A stretch of 55,856 bases of DNA from Rhypophila decipiens (Eukaryota; Ascomycota; Sordariomycetes; Sordariales; Naviculisporaceae): the NCBI GenBank assembly GCA_033297075.1, contig MU858270.1, forward strand, positions 1 through 55,856, in the 5' to 3' direction. Both the position numbers and the translations under genes were made by a program. Positions 10,386-21,898 of the stretch are shown piece after piece (position 1 is the first letter of the stretch; each line of letters opens with the position of its first letter). A model generated the notes under the pieces. The model was not told the DNA's origin. It made no database searches and was given only the letters and a program-made list of their open reading frames with translations.

Positions 10386-11876
10386 TCAAGTCTCCCAGCT
10401 CGAAACATATCCATCGGGGGGCAGTTGGTCAGTGTCGAATGCCTCGCCATTCAGGCGAGCTCGCGCACGTCCGAGAGCCTGCCGCGTGTATACGTTGTGT
10501 TCCATACCACCGGCAACAGAAGCGTGCTTCAGCACCCTCTCAATCCATTCCTCACACAGCTCAGTTATTTCGTCTTTCACCGCAGCCGCCTCACGACCGA
10601 CCGAGCTCGGCAGAGCGTCCTCCTCGCGACGAATCAGAGCACTGATAAACTCGAGCGCATCATCAAGGCGGACTCGAACTATGTCGTCCGTAGATAGGGT
10701 GGAGGTGGAAAGGTCAGGCCGTTCCAGAGGAAGCGCCTTGCCTGCCTCGAAGATTGGCTGGAAGCTGATGGGCGCGCTGAGATGATTCTCGTCACCTGTC
10801 CTGATTAGCAAGACCTGGAAACTAGAGACGCTGTGATCAGCCCCTCTCTCCACTTCCCTTTCCGCAGAGCGCAAATTCTTGTATCTGCCCGGTGGGGTCT
10901 TCATGCAATAAGTGGTGTGATACCAAGGCTTGGTCCCCACTGAATCCGCAGATCCACGGTCATCGGCCACCATGACAAGTGATCTGAACAAGTGGCCGAG
11001 GTGGAATCCTTGCTGTTTCCATGTGAGCGCGAGACGTTGATCTAGGAACGGGCGGAATCCGACGATCGGATCAGGAGATCCTGGGTAGTAATATGAGTAG
11101 TATTTCAGGTCGTGGTCCGACGCTGTGTTCCTCTTTGTGATCCTTGGGGGGTGCTCCGGCGCCATCACATCGTCCTCGCGGGCGATGACACTGTTGCAAA
11201 GACTTTTGTGGAAGGTGAGGACCTCGTGGAGAGTGCTCTCGCGTCCCTCGTCTTGCCCCCCGACCCGGGCCCTTTCCACAAATTGGATAGCCTTGGCCAA
11301 AAAGTGTCCTCGCTGAAAGGGTGGCTGTAAGTCGTGCATACGTAGCCAGTGCCGGAAGATATACCGATCCATCGCTCGATTGTGAGTAACCTTCTCGAAG
11401 TAGACGGCGATATGCTTGTTGAAAAACTCGTGAACTTTGCCAGATGGCTCCTCGGCTGCTCTGATCTGAAAGTAGTCGAGTGGCAGGACCGAGCGCCGTC
11501 GGTCAAACCGACTCATTCCAGTACTTGGCGTCCACTTGCTGGTAAAACTGCCATAAGCTGGATATATACGGAGCAAGTCGGCCGTAGCATAATGGAAAAT
11601 TCCTCTCAGCTCCTTCCGGACCATCGGCAGGATATCGTTGTTTGTTTTTTCGGAAAGATGAAGCTCTCTTCCAACCCCAATGTACCGCATATCGTACCCC
11701 AAAATCTTCTTCTCATTCTCAATCTGGTTTGGATATCTTGGCTCGGGGATCACCCAATAATCGGGAGTCACCGAACCGTCAGGATCTCCAAAAATTCTTT
11801 CCGTCGCGCTCATGTACGGACACTCTTGGCTGAATGGGACATATACAAGCTGATCATGGGTAACACCCGTCATCAT
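10386..11876 (-). CDS. Uncharacterised 496-aa protein
   Basis: A single uninterrupted frame runs from ATG 11876 to TGA 10386. There is no signal peptide and no transmembrane segment. The sequence is rich in charged and aromatic residues (for example LKYYSYYYPGSPDPIVGFRP), with a Glu/Lys-rich probable helical C-terminal part from about residue 400. I recognise no catalytic motif and no family. Length, clean frame and fungal-type composition support a real gene. Its stop codon touches the sequence flanking the 22-bp repeat array, so its 3' UTR probably runs into the repeat. The promoter side carries a 57-bp tandem duplication. Confidence 0.7.
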   Translation of the reverse strand: MMTGVTHDQLVYVPFSQECPYMSATERIFGDPDGSVTPDYWVIPEPRYPNQIENEKKILGYDMRYIGVGRELHLSEKTNNDILPMVRKELRGIFHYATADLLRIYPAYGSFTSKWTPSTGMSRFDRRRSVLPLDYFQIRAAEEPSGKVHEFFNKHIAVYFEKVTHNRAMDRYIFRHWLRMHDLQPPFQRGHFLAKAIQFVERARVGGQDEGRESTLHEVLTFHKSLCNSVIAREDDVMAPEHPPRITKRNTASDHDLKYYSYYYPGSPDPIVGFRPFLDQRLALTWKQQGFHLGHLFRSLVMVADDRGSADSVGTKPWYHTTYCMKTPPGRYKNLRSAEREVERGADHSVSSFQVLLIRTGDENHLSAPISFQPIFEAGKALPLERPDLSTSTLSTDDIVRVRLDDALEFISALIRREEDALPSSVGREAAAVKDEITELCEEWIERVLKHASVAGGMEHNVYTRQALGRARARLNGEAFDTDQLPPDGYVSSWET

Positions 11877-11890
11877 GTCGGCAATTTCTG

Positions 11891-11995
11891 TTGTGCGGCC
11901 GGGGCAATTTGTTAAGGTGATCCAAAATTGGCAATAGCCGTTCCTCGTCGTGCGACCGGGGTAATTTGTTAAGGTGATCCAAAATTGACGATATC
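11891..11995. repeat. 57-bp direct duplication upstream of the 496-aa gene
   Basis: The block gtgcggccggggcaatttgt and its continuation to gatccaaaattg recurs 57 bp downstream with three or four substitutions. The remaining 11996-12380 interval shows no gene. Confidence 0.75.
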
Positions 11996-12380
11996 TGGTA
12001 TTTGTCGAAATAATGAAGAGTAGAAGGTTGCTAGTTGAGGAAACAAGGAAAAGTAGATGATTGCCAGTTGAGGAATGGAAGAAAAGAGGATCAATTCATT
12101 GTGTGGTGATACGAATGCTTGGTGGTTGTAAGAGGAAGAAAACAAGCATAGACTAGAAAGAATGCGCAATAAATACTCCGTACTAGTCAGTGACATAAGT
12201 GACCTACTTTTCTACTCGTAACGCTGAAGGAATTGTAGAACTTACGGTTGAAAACTGGAGGCTTGTGGGGAAATGCTGTGAACATTATAAATACCTTAAA
12301 CTTTCGACCACTCACACCATAGCAGCTGACAATCGAAAGCTTATTTTTTTGAACAACAAAGCTTGTGCTGCAAATGCCTA

Positions 12381-13927
12381 CTATTTGTCCATGTTATGAT
12401 GGCCCCGAAAAGAAGACCCGCTCGCCTGCTGCGTAAAAGCAAAAGAACTCTCTCCCTTCCACTGATTCCCACGCGATTCGTCCTCATTATCATCGACCAA
12501 AATCGGCCTGTTCTTTTTATCCTTGCGCGTGATGGAGAACTGCTCGCGTTCAAACCCCGACTTGCCATGAAGCGCCATCTCAGCCAGCGCCCTTCCCAGC
12601 AACGGCACAAACTTCATAGCCCACCCGGCCGTGAACACGACAACGCTTTTTTCTCGCCCACCATGTAGAAACTCCTTTGGAATATAGTCCAGCACAAACA
12701 TGTTGTCAGACACGTTAGTCTGCTGACAGGTCAGGGTAAACGCCGGCACGGTCGAGTCCACGCCCACCACATGGGCCTTGATGAAATCCTGCGTGTCGCG
12801 AATATCGTCCGGATTCACCACATTCGTCAGCCTCTCGCTAGGGTCTTTGATTCTCCTCGACGCAGCATCCACGGCGATGCGCGTCAGATTCGGTGGGCCC
12901 CAGGGCACGGTGGGAAACCCGTAGAAAAGCCGCGAGCGCCCGTTGTTGTCCGGCGCGAACTGGAACCACATGCTCGGGAAGATGGTGCCCTTTGGCCCGG
13001 CGTTGCAGTTGAAGTAGCTGGCGACCATTTCCCAGATGTCGAGGTCGAGATGGACCCCGAAGCTGGGCTTGAGGATATGGTTGACGTACGCGCCTGGGGA
13101 GATGATGATTTTCTTGGCGCGGAAGGTGATATCCTCCGTCTCATGGCGGATGGTGTGGACTTGCCAGATGTTTTTGTCTGTCTTGCAGGGCCGGATTTTG
13201 AGGACGCTGGTGTGCTGCTTGGCCACGGCGCCGTAGTCTTTGGCTAGGCTGAGGAGGGTGCGTAGCAGGAGCTGAACGTTTATCACGCCGTTGTCGGGGG
13301 CATAGAGGCCAATCCAGTCAGGGGGGAGGTCCTTGAAGGGGTACCTTTCTTGGATCTGTGTGGCGGTTACTTGAAAGGTAACAGGGTTAATTCTGTGAAC
13401 GCAGCTTGAGGGTGAAGGTTAATGGTTGGAAATACTTCGTACATTCTTTGAAGGTCATTTCAAGTCGCTTCAAATTATCCTTCGGTCCCAGCAGAGTTCC
13501 TAGATATGGCATCGAGTCTTAGCAACGTGCAACTATGCTGCCCAGAACAGGCAAATACTAACCTTCGGGCGTATTGCCGCCATAGTCCTTGTCCCCAAAG
13601 TTGAGAAGGCCAGACATCCAGCGGAGTGACGTGCCAGAATCCTGCTCCAGATCATCCCAAAGCTTCATAGCATCTTTGGCAAGATCAGCCATGAAGTCTT
13701 CGGTATACCTATCAATCTGATTAGCCATAAGGTGTTTTGGAAAGAAATGGCAAACCTCACATGGTTCGAAACATTCGAGCAAGATCGCCGGAACTTCCCG
13801 CCTGGTTAAAGAAATTGTTCTTCTCCAAGACCAAAACACTCGCGCCGGTCTTGGCCACTTCGTATGTGGCGGCAAGTCCAATAGGACCGCCGCCTACCAC
13901 GATGACATCAAAGATCTCGGTGGCCAT
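12381..13927 (-). CDS. FAD-dependent amine oxidase, DAO/sarcosine-oxidase-like
   Basis: Four exons (13927-13761, 13708-13563, 13499-13436, 13392-12381) join in phase to give 462 residues. The N-terminus has a Rossmann FAD site, DVIVVGGGPIGLAATYEVAK, followed by SSGDLARMFRTMY, the family's flavin-proximal block. The C-terminal part has TCQQTNVSDNMFVLDYIP, aligning with the cysteine that covalently holds FAD in monomeric sarcosine oxidase. It also has FTAGWAMKFVPLLGRALAEM, the last conserved block. Enzymes of this family oxidise secondary amines such as sarcosine, pipecolate or N-methyl amino acids with release of hydrogen peroxide. The substrate cannot be told here. There is no C-terminal SKL-type signal, and the tail is Ser/Arg-rich. 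The third intron is only 43 bp, which is short but has normal ends. The gene ends with TAG, showing that TAG is an ordinary stop in this genome. Confidence 0.85.
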
Positions 13928-14384
13928 GTTGACTTGAAAGATGATGAATGATGGACGTGTAGGAGCTGGGACAAGGTGGTCTTTGAGTAAATGGGGGAGT
14001 AAAAAGACACCTGTGATTGTGAATAAATAAGAGGTCAATCAGACCCGAATAACAGCAATTCAGCTCTAGTCTTAAAGCCACTATTAGATTGGCATTCCCA
14101 ATCAGTCACTGTGCATACTGTCGCTACTTTAGAGCATTCTAGTGGCAAGCTGAACATGCACCATGTTCCCCTCTCGGAGCAATGCCTCCAATCACACACA
14201 ACCCTGGTTCATGTCAAAATTCCAATCGAAGTTGTATTTGTTCTAGACCTCGAACATTGGCCAGAAACGGCAGCCTTAAGCAATGGTCTCGGCGGCAATG
14301 TAGTTCCAGCTCGGACAACAAAACGCGATTCCACTTTCACGGCGAGCAGCGCAGGTGCCTCTTATTCACTTCCCCATTTATTGA

Positions 14385-14669
14385 GGCGCCGAATATACAG
14401 GCACCAGTCCTCTCATATACAGGCACCGGTCTTCATATATACAGGTACTACTCTTGTTGGAATAAATGCCTTGACTGGACTAAAATAGAGGCCTTGACTG
14501 GCTAGAATAAGTACCTTAACTAGACTTAATAAATACCTTGACTAGACTAGAATAGAGGCCTTGACTTGCTAGGATAAATGCCTTGACTACACTAGAATAA
14601 ATGCCCTGAGAAATTGAAATTGGACTGGTGCCTGTAAATGAGAGTAGTGGTGCCTGAATATTAAGTGCC
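14385..14669. mobile_element. Non-autonomous hAT-like element, copy B (285 bp, with TSD)
   Basis: The left end is GGCGCCGAATATACAGGCAC. The right end, read on the other strand, is GGCACTTAATATTCAGGCAC. Subterminal ATACAGGCACC motifs recur every 22 bp at the left. The centre holds about six 22-bp units of the aataaatgccttgactgg type. The flanks TTTATTGA (14377-14384) and TCTATTGA (14670-14677) form an 8-bp duplication with one mismatch. There is no coding capacity. It lies between the flavoenzyme and chitinase genes in the 13928-14754 gap, which otherwise shows nothing. Confidence 0.85.
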
Positions 14670-14754
14670 TCTATTGATAAAAACCAACAACAACAACAAC
14701 AATAACCGCTGTCGAATCAGATAGACTATTTCTTAATCTCTGTTTCTTCAGCTC

Positions 14755-17133
14755 TTATTCCAGGTTAGTACCCTCGAGGTCGATCCTCTTCTCATTCCCA
14801 AACGTTCTCCATCCGCACGGCCCAGACTGGCAGCCCACACCGCAGTGGGCAATCGTCCTGCCGCAGTACCCAGCGCTGCTGCAGCAGCCGCCTTGCGGCC
14901 ACGAGCCGCACACCGAGTCCTTGTGGGCCAGTCCGCAGGTGCCGTCTGTCGTCTCGGCGCCGCGAGTGCAGTCGCCGGATTGGCACCCGCTCCCGCAGTG
15001 GTCTTTGCTACCACCGCACCAGCCGGAACTGTTTGTTTGTTTGTTAGCCCGGTTACAACTCACTCACTCGCTTGTCTTGCAAGATGCAGCACAAAAGAGA
15101 CTTACGCAGAGCAGCAGTTGCCATCAGGCCAGCCGTCGCAGATGGTGTTGCCGTTGTCTTTGCCGCAGGTTCCGTCGGTGGTGGGTTTGGGTTCCAAACC
15201 GCTTCAGAAGAAAGGATCATGTCAGCAAAATAGGTCTCAAGCAGAAAGAAACAAAAGGGGGGGGGGGGGGGGTTCCATACTCTCCATTGCCCGAGTTGAA
15301 ATCAATGCTCCACGCCATGGTGCCTCCAAAGCACTGGTTATCCGCCCACGCCTTCTTGGCCTTGATGGTGTCGGCATCGTCGTAGCCAATCCACTGGTCG
15401 TCCCAAGTCAGCTCCTTCATCATGGCGTCAGCATTGTACTTGGGGGTCAAGCCCTTGTCCTTGATGAGCTGTTGGATCTCGACCAGGGACATGACTCCGT
15501 CGCTGTTGGTGCAGACGCCTGGCTCGCTTGGCCCCGAGAATTGGCAGTTCATCGTGTTGCAAGTCTTGTCCTTGAGGGTGTAGCCGCGGCCGTAGAGCGC
15601 CACACCAAAGTTGATCTTGGTGGGGTCTATCTCGGCGAACCAGAGGGGCACCGTGTTGTTTGCGATCTCGCGGATGTCGGCCTGACCGCGGACGACGGAC
15701 CCTAGGGTCTTGACGTCGGCGTCCCAGAAGCCGTGGAGGTCTTTGTGAATCGTCATCGTCAGCCACGTGCACTACAACAAGTATCTGTCAGGCCAGGGTC
15801 CCAACTCACCATACGCCATGAACCCAAAAAAGTCCAGCGAGCTCTCCATGGATTTGGCGTCGAAGTGGCGCATGTACCAGTAGTCGGGAGCGAGCGCCAT
15901 GCTGATACCGAATGCACTGCCAAAGGAAGCGCGCATCTCCTTGACAAGGAGGACCAGGTTCGCCGTGTCTTCCGGGCTGCCTCCGCGTTCCTTGGCAACC
16001 GGGTATTCCCAATCGATGTCCACGCCCTGGAATCCGTAGGTGGTCATGAAGGTCTTTAGCGAGCTGATGAAGGCCGCGCGGTTGCTGGCGGTGGATGTCA
16101 TTTTGCTCCTGATGAAATGAATGGATTAGAACGAGCAATAGATGAGAAGTGTTGACATCAAAGACAACTGTCGAGAAAAAAAAAGAACTTACCATGTTCC
16201 ATGTGTCGCTTTGTCTGCATCAGAAAAGTCATAGCCGCCGACAGCAATCCAAGTCTGCAAGCCTCGACTCTTGAGTGCGGTAAACTCGGTGTAGAGCGCA
16301 ACGTCTTGCGGGTCTGCGGGGGTGACGGCAAAGGTCGATGGATCCATGGACGCAAAGGCGAAGTAGAGATGCGTATAGCCTGTGCTGACGATATCGCGAG
16401 GCGCGATGTGGTTACAGAGACGGTCACGCGTGTTGGAACCCTGGTAATACCCGATTGTCCGGCCGTTGGTCGATCCGCTGCCGACACCGCAGGTGCGGGC
16501 CTGCTGTTTGATCTCGCATGATCCGAAGCCTTCCTGGCATGGCAAGTCGTTCCACTTTGGGTCTGCATTGATGCAGAAGGTCTCGGTCGTCTGAAGCCTA
16601 AGATGTCAGCATTGCAAGAAGTCTTCCGGGGGATTTATTTCGAGGGAAACTCACACCACACCAGCCGCTCCAACCGCAGCACAGGTTCATTCCGCACTTG
16701 ACCGCGCCGCCTTCGCTGTACTTGCCACACATTGCCGTTGCGTCGCAGTTGGACGTGCACTTTCAATCACCGATAGTCAGAACTAGAAACACACCAGTGA
16801 AAAGCAAAAGGTTGATCGGCTCACGTTTCCTTTTCCACAATTTTCTGGGCCGTAACCACAGGTGCCCTTGGTGTTGCAGCAACTGCCGTCCGCGCAAGTT
16901 CCATCAGCGAGACACGGGGTGGCATCTCGGCGATCGAGCAAAGAGCGTCCGAGGAGGCGTGCGTTGGACTCCTCCCAAGTCTCTACATCGCGGGCTGCGA
17001 CATTAAACTGCGGACGTTGATGCGTTGGGTCGCCGCTCCTGGGAGGACCCGGGGAGGAAGACGCAGAAGTAACTGTGACAGACCCCCCTAGGAGGGTAAT
17101 GAGGAGGAGGCCGAGGCCATGTGGTAAAACCAT
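14755..17133 (-). CDS. Secreted GH18 chitinase with CBM18 modules at both ends
   Basis: Seven exons (17133-16825, 16759-16655, 16590-16193, 16108-15810, 15740-15281, 15201-15106, 15028-14755) join in phase to 646 residues. A signal peptide (residues 1-24, GLGLLLITLLGGSVTVTSA) comes first. It is followed by cysteine-rich chitin-binding segments at about 74-140 (CGMNLCCGWSGWCG is CBM18-type). Next is a GH18 barrel at about 160-500 with the catalytic signature GVDIDWEYP (acid Glu about 305). Two more CBM18 modules lie at the C-terminus (about 535-630, NCCSASGWCG and GCCSSAGYCG). GH18 enzymes cleave chitin beta-1,4 bonds using the substrate N-acetyl group. The layout recalls subgroup C chitinases related to the chitinase subunit of yeast killer toxins, but no LysM module is visible. 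Likely extracellular, acting on fungal or arthropod chitin. The intron at 15280-15202 contains a run of 16 C on the coding strand. Confidence 0.92.
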
Positions 17134-18505
17134 TTTGAAGATAAACCGATAAGAATAGCCACTTCTCTCTTCGGCCGGCGTCTGCTAGGAGAGGTGGTGG
17201 TAGTGTGAATATATACACTGGCGGACAGTACAAACTAAAGAGGAGTAGAAGAGCCAGGATGGGATGACCCTTTGAGAAAAAGGAGACACCGGGGTATCTG
17301 ATATACGAAGAGGTGCAGAGGAGCAAGGATGGGATGGCCGTTCGAGAAAAGCGAAACCGAGGTATCTGACGGTGAGGTGCTCTGTGTCGCTGCTACGGAT
17401 ATCGGAAGAGTGAGGCTGCGGGATCTCGGGATTCTCGGCGTGGTGTTTATGGGTGTTGCTCGCTTTGACTAGCTAGGATCAAAATTTCCAACGTCCGACT
17501 AGCAGGGCAGTGCATGACTCCGACCTGCTGCATCCATACCCCTTGTATTTTATTTTGCTTCGTGAACCTGGTTACTAGTGGAACCGGGGATTAGCGTCGA
17601 TGACATGCTTCCAGTGACCACAGGGATCCCGTTTTTGGGCTCCGCAATGTAAGATTGTCGTCGAAGCAAGCTTCGCCAAGGGTGGCGGGCGCGTGCTTGG
17701 CCGACAACTTACCAGATCTTCGGATACGGAGACTAGCCGTTGCCAATATACGGCCTTATTAGTTTCTCGGAGACCAGCCCTTGCCAATACCTTGGAGTCT
17801 TGTGCGCCTGTTGCGACTCGCGAGCGTCCAAAATGGGGTGTGTAGACTCTGCAGAGCATCTCCAAAAATGGCATGTGCAGCTAGGCTCACCAACAATTAT
17901 GAGATGCTCTGCAGAGTCTACGCACCCCATTCTGGACCCAGTTGTGCGGATACTAGCGGTCTGCTCCAGCCTGCGGTGGAAAATTTCAGGGTCGGAGCGG
18001 GCGAGCGTCGCATGAGTCTAGTCGAGGAAGCTTATTCACACGGCAATCATACCCGGGGCAGTGGGTCGACACCCAGGAGGCAATCCACACCTAGACCGGG
18101 GGCGGCTGGTTAGGACAACTAGCAGGCAACGTATATTCCGAGCCTCGGCGGCGTCGGTGTCCATGGGTGGAGTACACCAGTCACTGAGTTCTCAAAGGGG
18201 GACAGCCCAGTCAGTAATTGGGATCCCATGGGCCATCGTCAAATTCCGGCTTCTCTGCCTTTGATAATATCGTCCACCCATCAACCTAGACAACCCCTCT
18301 TGGAGTCGGCCCGTGAAGGACTAGTTCTTGACTTTACAATTAGACCCATAACGTCGCCCACACCTGCAGCCACCCCTTTTGAAGAAACAGGGTTGAGAAT
18401 ATTTATATTTGTGAACGCCCCCCCCCATCCCGACTCGCCAGCATGTATCACCTACCCATTTACAGACAAGTCCTTGATTGCTTGAGAGCATAGCAGTCCC
18501 TCGCC
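17134..18505. other. 1.4-kb intergenic region with a large inverted repeat
   Basis: This is the shared upstream region of the chitinase and GH16 genes, which diverge. Apart from the inverted repeat annotated separately and a loose direct repeat near 17724 and 17768 (gccgttgccaatat versus gcccttgccaatac), nothing recognisable is present. Confidence 0.5.
17828..17935. repeat. 35-bp inverted repeat with 38-bp loop
   Basis: Arms 17828-17862 and 17901-17935 are complementary with two mismatches (core gtagactctgcagagcatct). Transcribed RNA would form a stable hairpin. It sits in the divergent promoter region of two secreted glycoside hydrolase genes. No 22-bp repeats and no element termini are present, so it is separate from the hAT-like family. 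Confidence 0.85.
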
Positions 18506-19591
18506 ATGTATCCCGCCGCTATTTTAGGTTTTTCGTTCCTATGGTGTAAGTTTCCTCTTTGATTTCATGTCACCAAGCTTGAAGCACCCCATCGTTTGTT
18601 TGTCTTGGTCTTTCCCGTCGATGCCGGACCATTTCGCAACTTCATTCTCTCCCAGACCAAGTACTAACATGGCCAAAACAAAGATGACGCCTTCGAGATC
18701 ACGAGTGACTTTTCCGCCAGACCCTACCGCTACTGGAATGCTATCAAGGTGGAACCGAACCAGGGGACCGGCGAGATCCAATGGTACGACACCTCAATGG
18801 ACCTGACGTACATGCACATGGGGTCGCCGCATGGGAGTCCCATGGGGCTCCCGCAAATCCCCGACCAGCTGTTCCTCATGCCGCAGCGGGACAAGACAGG
18901 CAAGTGGACCTCGGCCAGGCTCGAGGGTAAGGAGGCCTACGGCTGCCCCGAGGGCAAGCAGCTCATCCTGCAGGCCGAGCTGCGCGTGGGCAACGCGTCG
19001 TCGGACAGGCAGGGCGGCATCTGGCCCGCCTTCTGGGCCCTGGGCGAGAGCCGCAACCGGGGCGTGGAGTGGCCGCTCTGCGGGGAGTGGGACATCATGG
19101 AGACGTCCGACGGGCACGACTGGTCCCTCGCCTCAGCGCACTGGGGCGCCGTGAACGCGAATGGGCAGACTGAGAAGTACAGCCTGCCTGGGCCTGATTA
19201 TTCGAGTCACAAGAATAATTACAAGCACACCGACTTTCACACCTGGTCCATCAAGGTGGACAGGAGGGATTCCGACTGGAAGAAGCAGACCTTGCAGTGT
19301 ATGTATACTCTCTTTCTCCCTCAGCCTTTCAATTCATATCAGAAAGAAAGCTAACACCTGACGCCTCCCATTCCAGGGTCCATGGATGGCAACCTGTACT
19401 ACGAGGTCAAAGGCAGCGACGTGAACAACTTCGACCAGTGGAAGGTGGTGGCACACCAGAAGTACTATCCCGTCTTCAACGTCGCCGTCGGGTCCAACTT
19501 CCCCGAGCACGGAACAGCATCGGATAAGACAGCGACTGGTATTGACGCCGGCATGGTCGTCAACTATGTGGCGTTTTATGTGTCTGATTAA
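18506..19591 (+). CDS. GH16-family glucanase-like protein
   Basis: Exons 18506-18545, 18684-19298 and 19377-19591 join in phase to 289 residues. The first intron carries a perfect TACTAAC branch site, and the second carries GTATGT and GCTAACAC. The catalytic GH16 signature is GEWDIMET (pattern E-x-D-x-x-E), preceded by GGIWPAFWALG. GH16 enzymes hydrolyse or transfer beta-1,3 or beta-1,3/1,4 glucans using the first Glu as nucleophile and the second as acid/base. The predicted leader MYPAAILGFSFLW is short for a signal peptide, so a missed small exon inside the 138-bp first intron is possible. A wall or extracellular location is inferred. A degenerate repeat element begins just past the stop codon. 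Confidence 0.85.
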
Positions 19592-19602
19592 TGAGGAAAT
19601 GG

Positions 19603-19790
19603 CTTATATAAGCAGGCACTGGTCTTCTTATATAGACTGTAGTTACTATTGTCGTGGAATGGATGCCCTCACGAGCTACCATAGGATAAATGTCTTGACT
19701 GGCTCGAATAAATGCCTTGGACCCTTGACTTGCTGGAAGTCAAATTGGACTTGTGCCTGGATGCCAAAGTAGTGATTGGCTGTTTATCAA
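19603..19790. mobile_element. Degenerate hAT-like element, copy C
   Basis: The left end GGCTTATATAAGCAGGCACT and the internal aataaatgccttg units match the family. The right part GTCAAATTGGACTTGTGCCT matches the pre-terminal segment. Both ends are eroded and no convincing target duplication is left. It lies 12 bp past the GH16 stop codon, so it probably forms part of the 3' UTR. Confidence 0.7.
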
Positions 19791-20015
19791 GCCCCATGAA
19801 GAAGACCTACCGTGACGTTGGCTCGACCTAGGTGTTGGTTGATCGTCATGTTTCTTTTTTCGTGGTTGGTCTTATCGCATTCAGAGGCTAATCGCTTCCA
19901 TGTGGGCCATGTGGCCGTAGCCTGTATATTTCTCGAAGTCCTGAATCCCAACCCACTCACCAACCCAGTGGGTCCAATCTTTCCTGCTGTTTGGGTATGG
20001 GCTCTCAGTAATGAA

Positions 20016-20445
20016 TCACGCCCACAGTTTTTCCACCTCTCTCTGAATCGGGATCTTCATATACTCCTCTGCCACTGGCACGGAACGGTCGACTTTCCCC
20101 ACAATAATTGTACCGTTCCTACCGGGAAAGTTGGGTATATGTTTGAAGTGTTCGAGGGGACCCTCCCACCATCCCTTAAAGTTGTTGATCCGGCGCTGAA
20201 GATCTTCACGTGCATTCTGCTCCCGGAGGCGCTCATTGCTCAGATATTCAACACGGCCTGCCTCTGTTGCGAGACTGCTATCCAAGGCCGAAATCTGAGC
20301 GGCGGTACCAGTCTTGAAAGCCAAAAATTGAGTGTTCACGTCATCAATAGTTCGCTGGGCGGTCTGGAGTTCTATGATTCTGAGCCGGTGTTGTTGCTTC
20401 AGATGATTCACCCTGAGAGGGCTGGTTTGGTTTGGAAGTGATTAG
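20016..20445 (-). other. Possible coiled-coil coding exon or gene fragment
   Basis: An open frame of about 140 codons reads a heptad-rich, Gln/Glu-rich sequence (for example LRIIELQTAQRTIDDVNTQF and LSNERLREQNAREDLQRRIN). It ends in TAA at 20016. No ATG lies in the frame (the first usable codon is GTG 20411), so a 5' exon would be needed, and I could not find one with confidence. It could be a real small coiled-coil protein or a remnant. Confidence 0.3.
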
Positions 20446-21898
20446 AAGGATCAAGAACCTAACTGGGCTTTTGACTTAATCTGGGGTTGACTTGAGGGTT
20501 TGGATGTGGAAAGAAGGACGGAGATGACTAATCAGGCCGGCCTCAAGTGTAAGTGGGTTAGGGTTATGTATGGGACTTGCAATTTTGATTGGTCGGCTTG
20601 TCAACTGAAGCTCACTGTCTTCCCGAAATCATATCCCGGATTTTTTCGTGGTTTTGTAATTCAAAATGTTTGCCCCTGATGATTGTGGGAAGGAGCTATG
20701 TCAAAGAGCATCTCACCAAGGTGTCACCTCTCTCGCAAGTTCCATGTACCGAAAGTACCCAGGCCGACGTCAAATTACCAAGGGAAAGCTTTCCCCATGG
20801 GGTACTCCGTCCAGCTTAGTCCCGGCATGCGGCATGACCGCTCATGTAATGCAGTGCTGGATGGACCTGGGTAAGGCGCCGGGTGAATTCACCTTCCACA
20901 TCCCGTATACAAGGCCCCCACCACCAAAACGGTCCAACCAGAAAACGGGGGGCCGGCAGGGTGTTATTATGCGGAGAATTCATCCCGTCCCGCTTCTCAC
21001 CTTTTTCCTTCTGTCTTCCCTTCCTTCGAATTCTCCACCCCCTTAATTGCCTGCATCCTTGGAGACAGGCGTACTCACCGTCCTGTCAGCGTCGCTCTCC
21101 GAAAGAGGCGAAAGGGAACAGCGGAGAGGCGAACCAATAACCCCAACGCCAAGGACCCCAAGACGACAAATAGCCCGCGACAGCTGGATACCCTTCTGTC
21201 GTTTGTGCATATTGGAGTGACGGAATCCACTTCCCCAGATTCTTTCAATATAAACATCTGGCTGAGTACGTACTCGTCTATATTGCAATACCGGACATGG
21301 AGTCCAGAAACGCGTGGTTCCCCACTCTTCGCTCGCCTCCAATTTTCGGTACCTATTTGTTCGGGCGCCCACTTATTTATCTGATTTGTTTAGGGTCCTC
21401 CCTGCCCACAGTCCCCTACACGTTCTTTTTAACCGCCCCCTTCGTGTGACGCTTCATTTCCGGCTATCATGTCGGCGACCGTGGTTGGACGGTCACGAGA
21501 TCGTGGCTTGTCACTTGATGTGTGCTTGCAAAGGGATTGCTAAGGGGCGAATTGAGTATGACACCTACCACTGGCACTTTGTCTGTTGACACAAGGAATC
21601 ATGGATATTGGAGTGAGGGGAAAGCTCCTCAAAGGGAATCTTTGGTCCGGGTGAATGGGTCAGGCACTCCAAGGTCACCGTGCTATTGCCATGGGAATGT
21701 CATGATAGCGAGGACAGTCGGTCAAATGAGACCAGGGGCCGAGGGCTAGTATATATGCCTGGCTAGCCCCGGGCCCCATTTTCTGGGATGAAACCACTCG
21801 GCGGTTCTTCTTTTTCTCGGATTACAAGCTTTAGATCAACACCGACTTGATCTCTTCACCCAGGTGCCTACTGCGATTCTTCTGTACAGGTCGCCACC
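20446..21898. other. 1.45-kb intergenic region
   Basis: Upstream region of the flavodehydrogenase gene. A pyrimidine-rich stretch around 20990-21050 is visible, but I see no gene, no RNA gene and no repeat. Confidence 0.45.
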
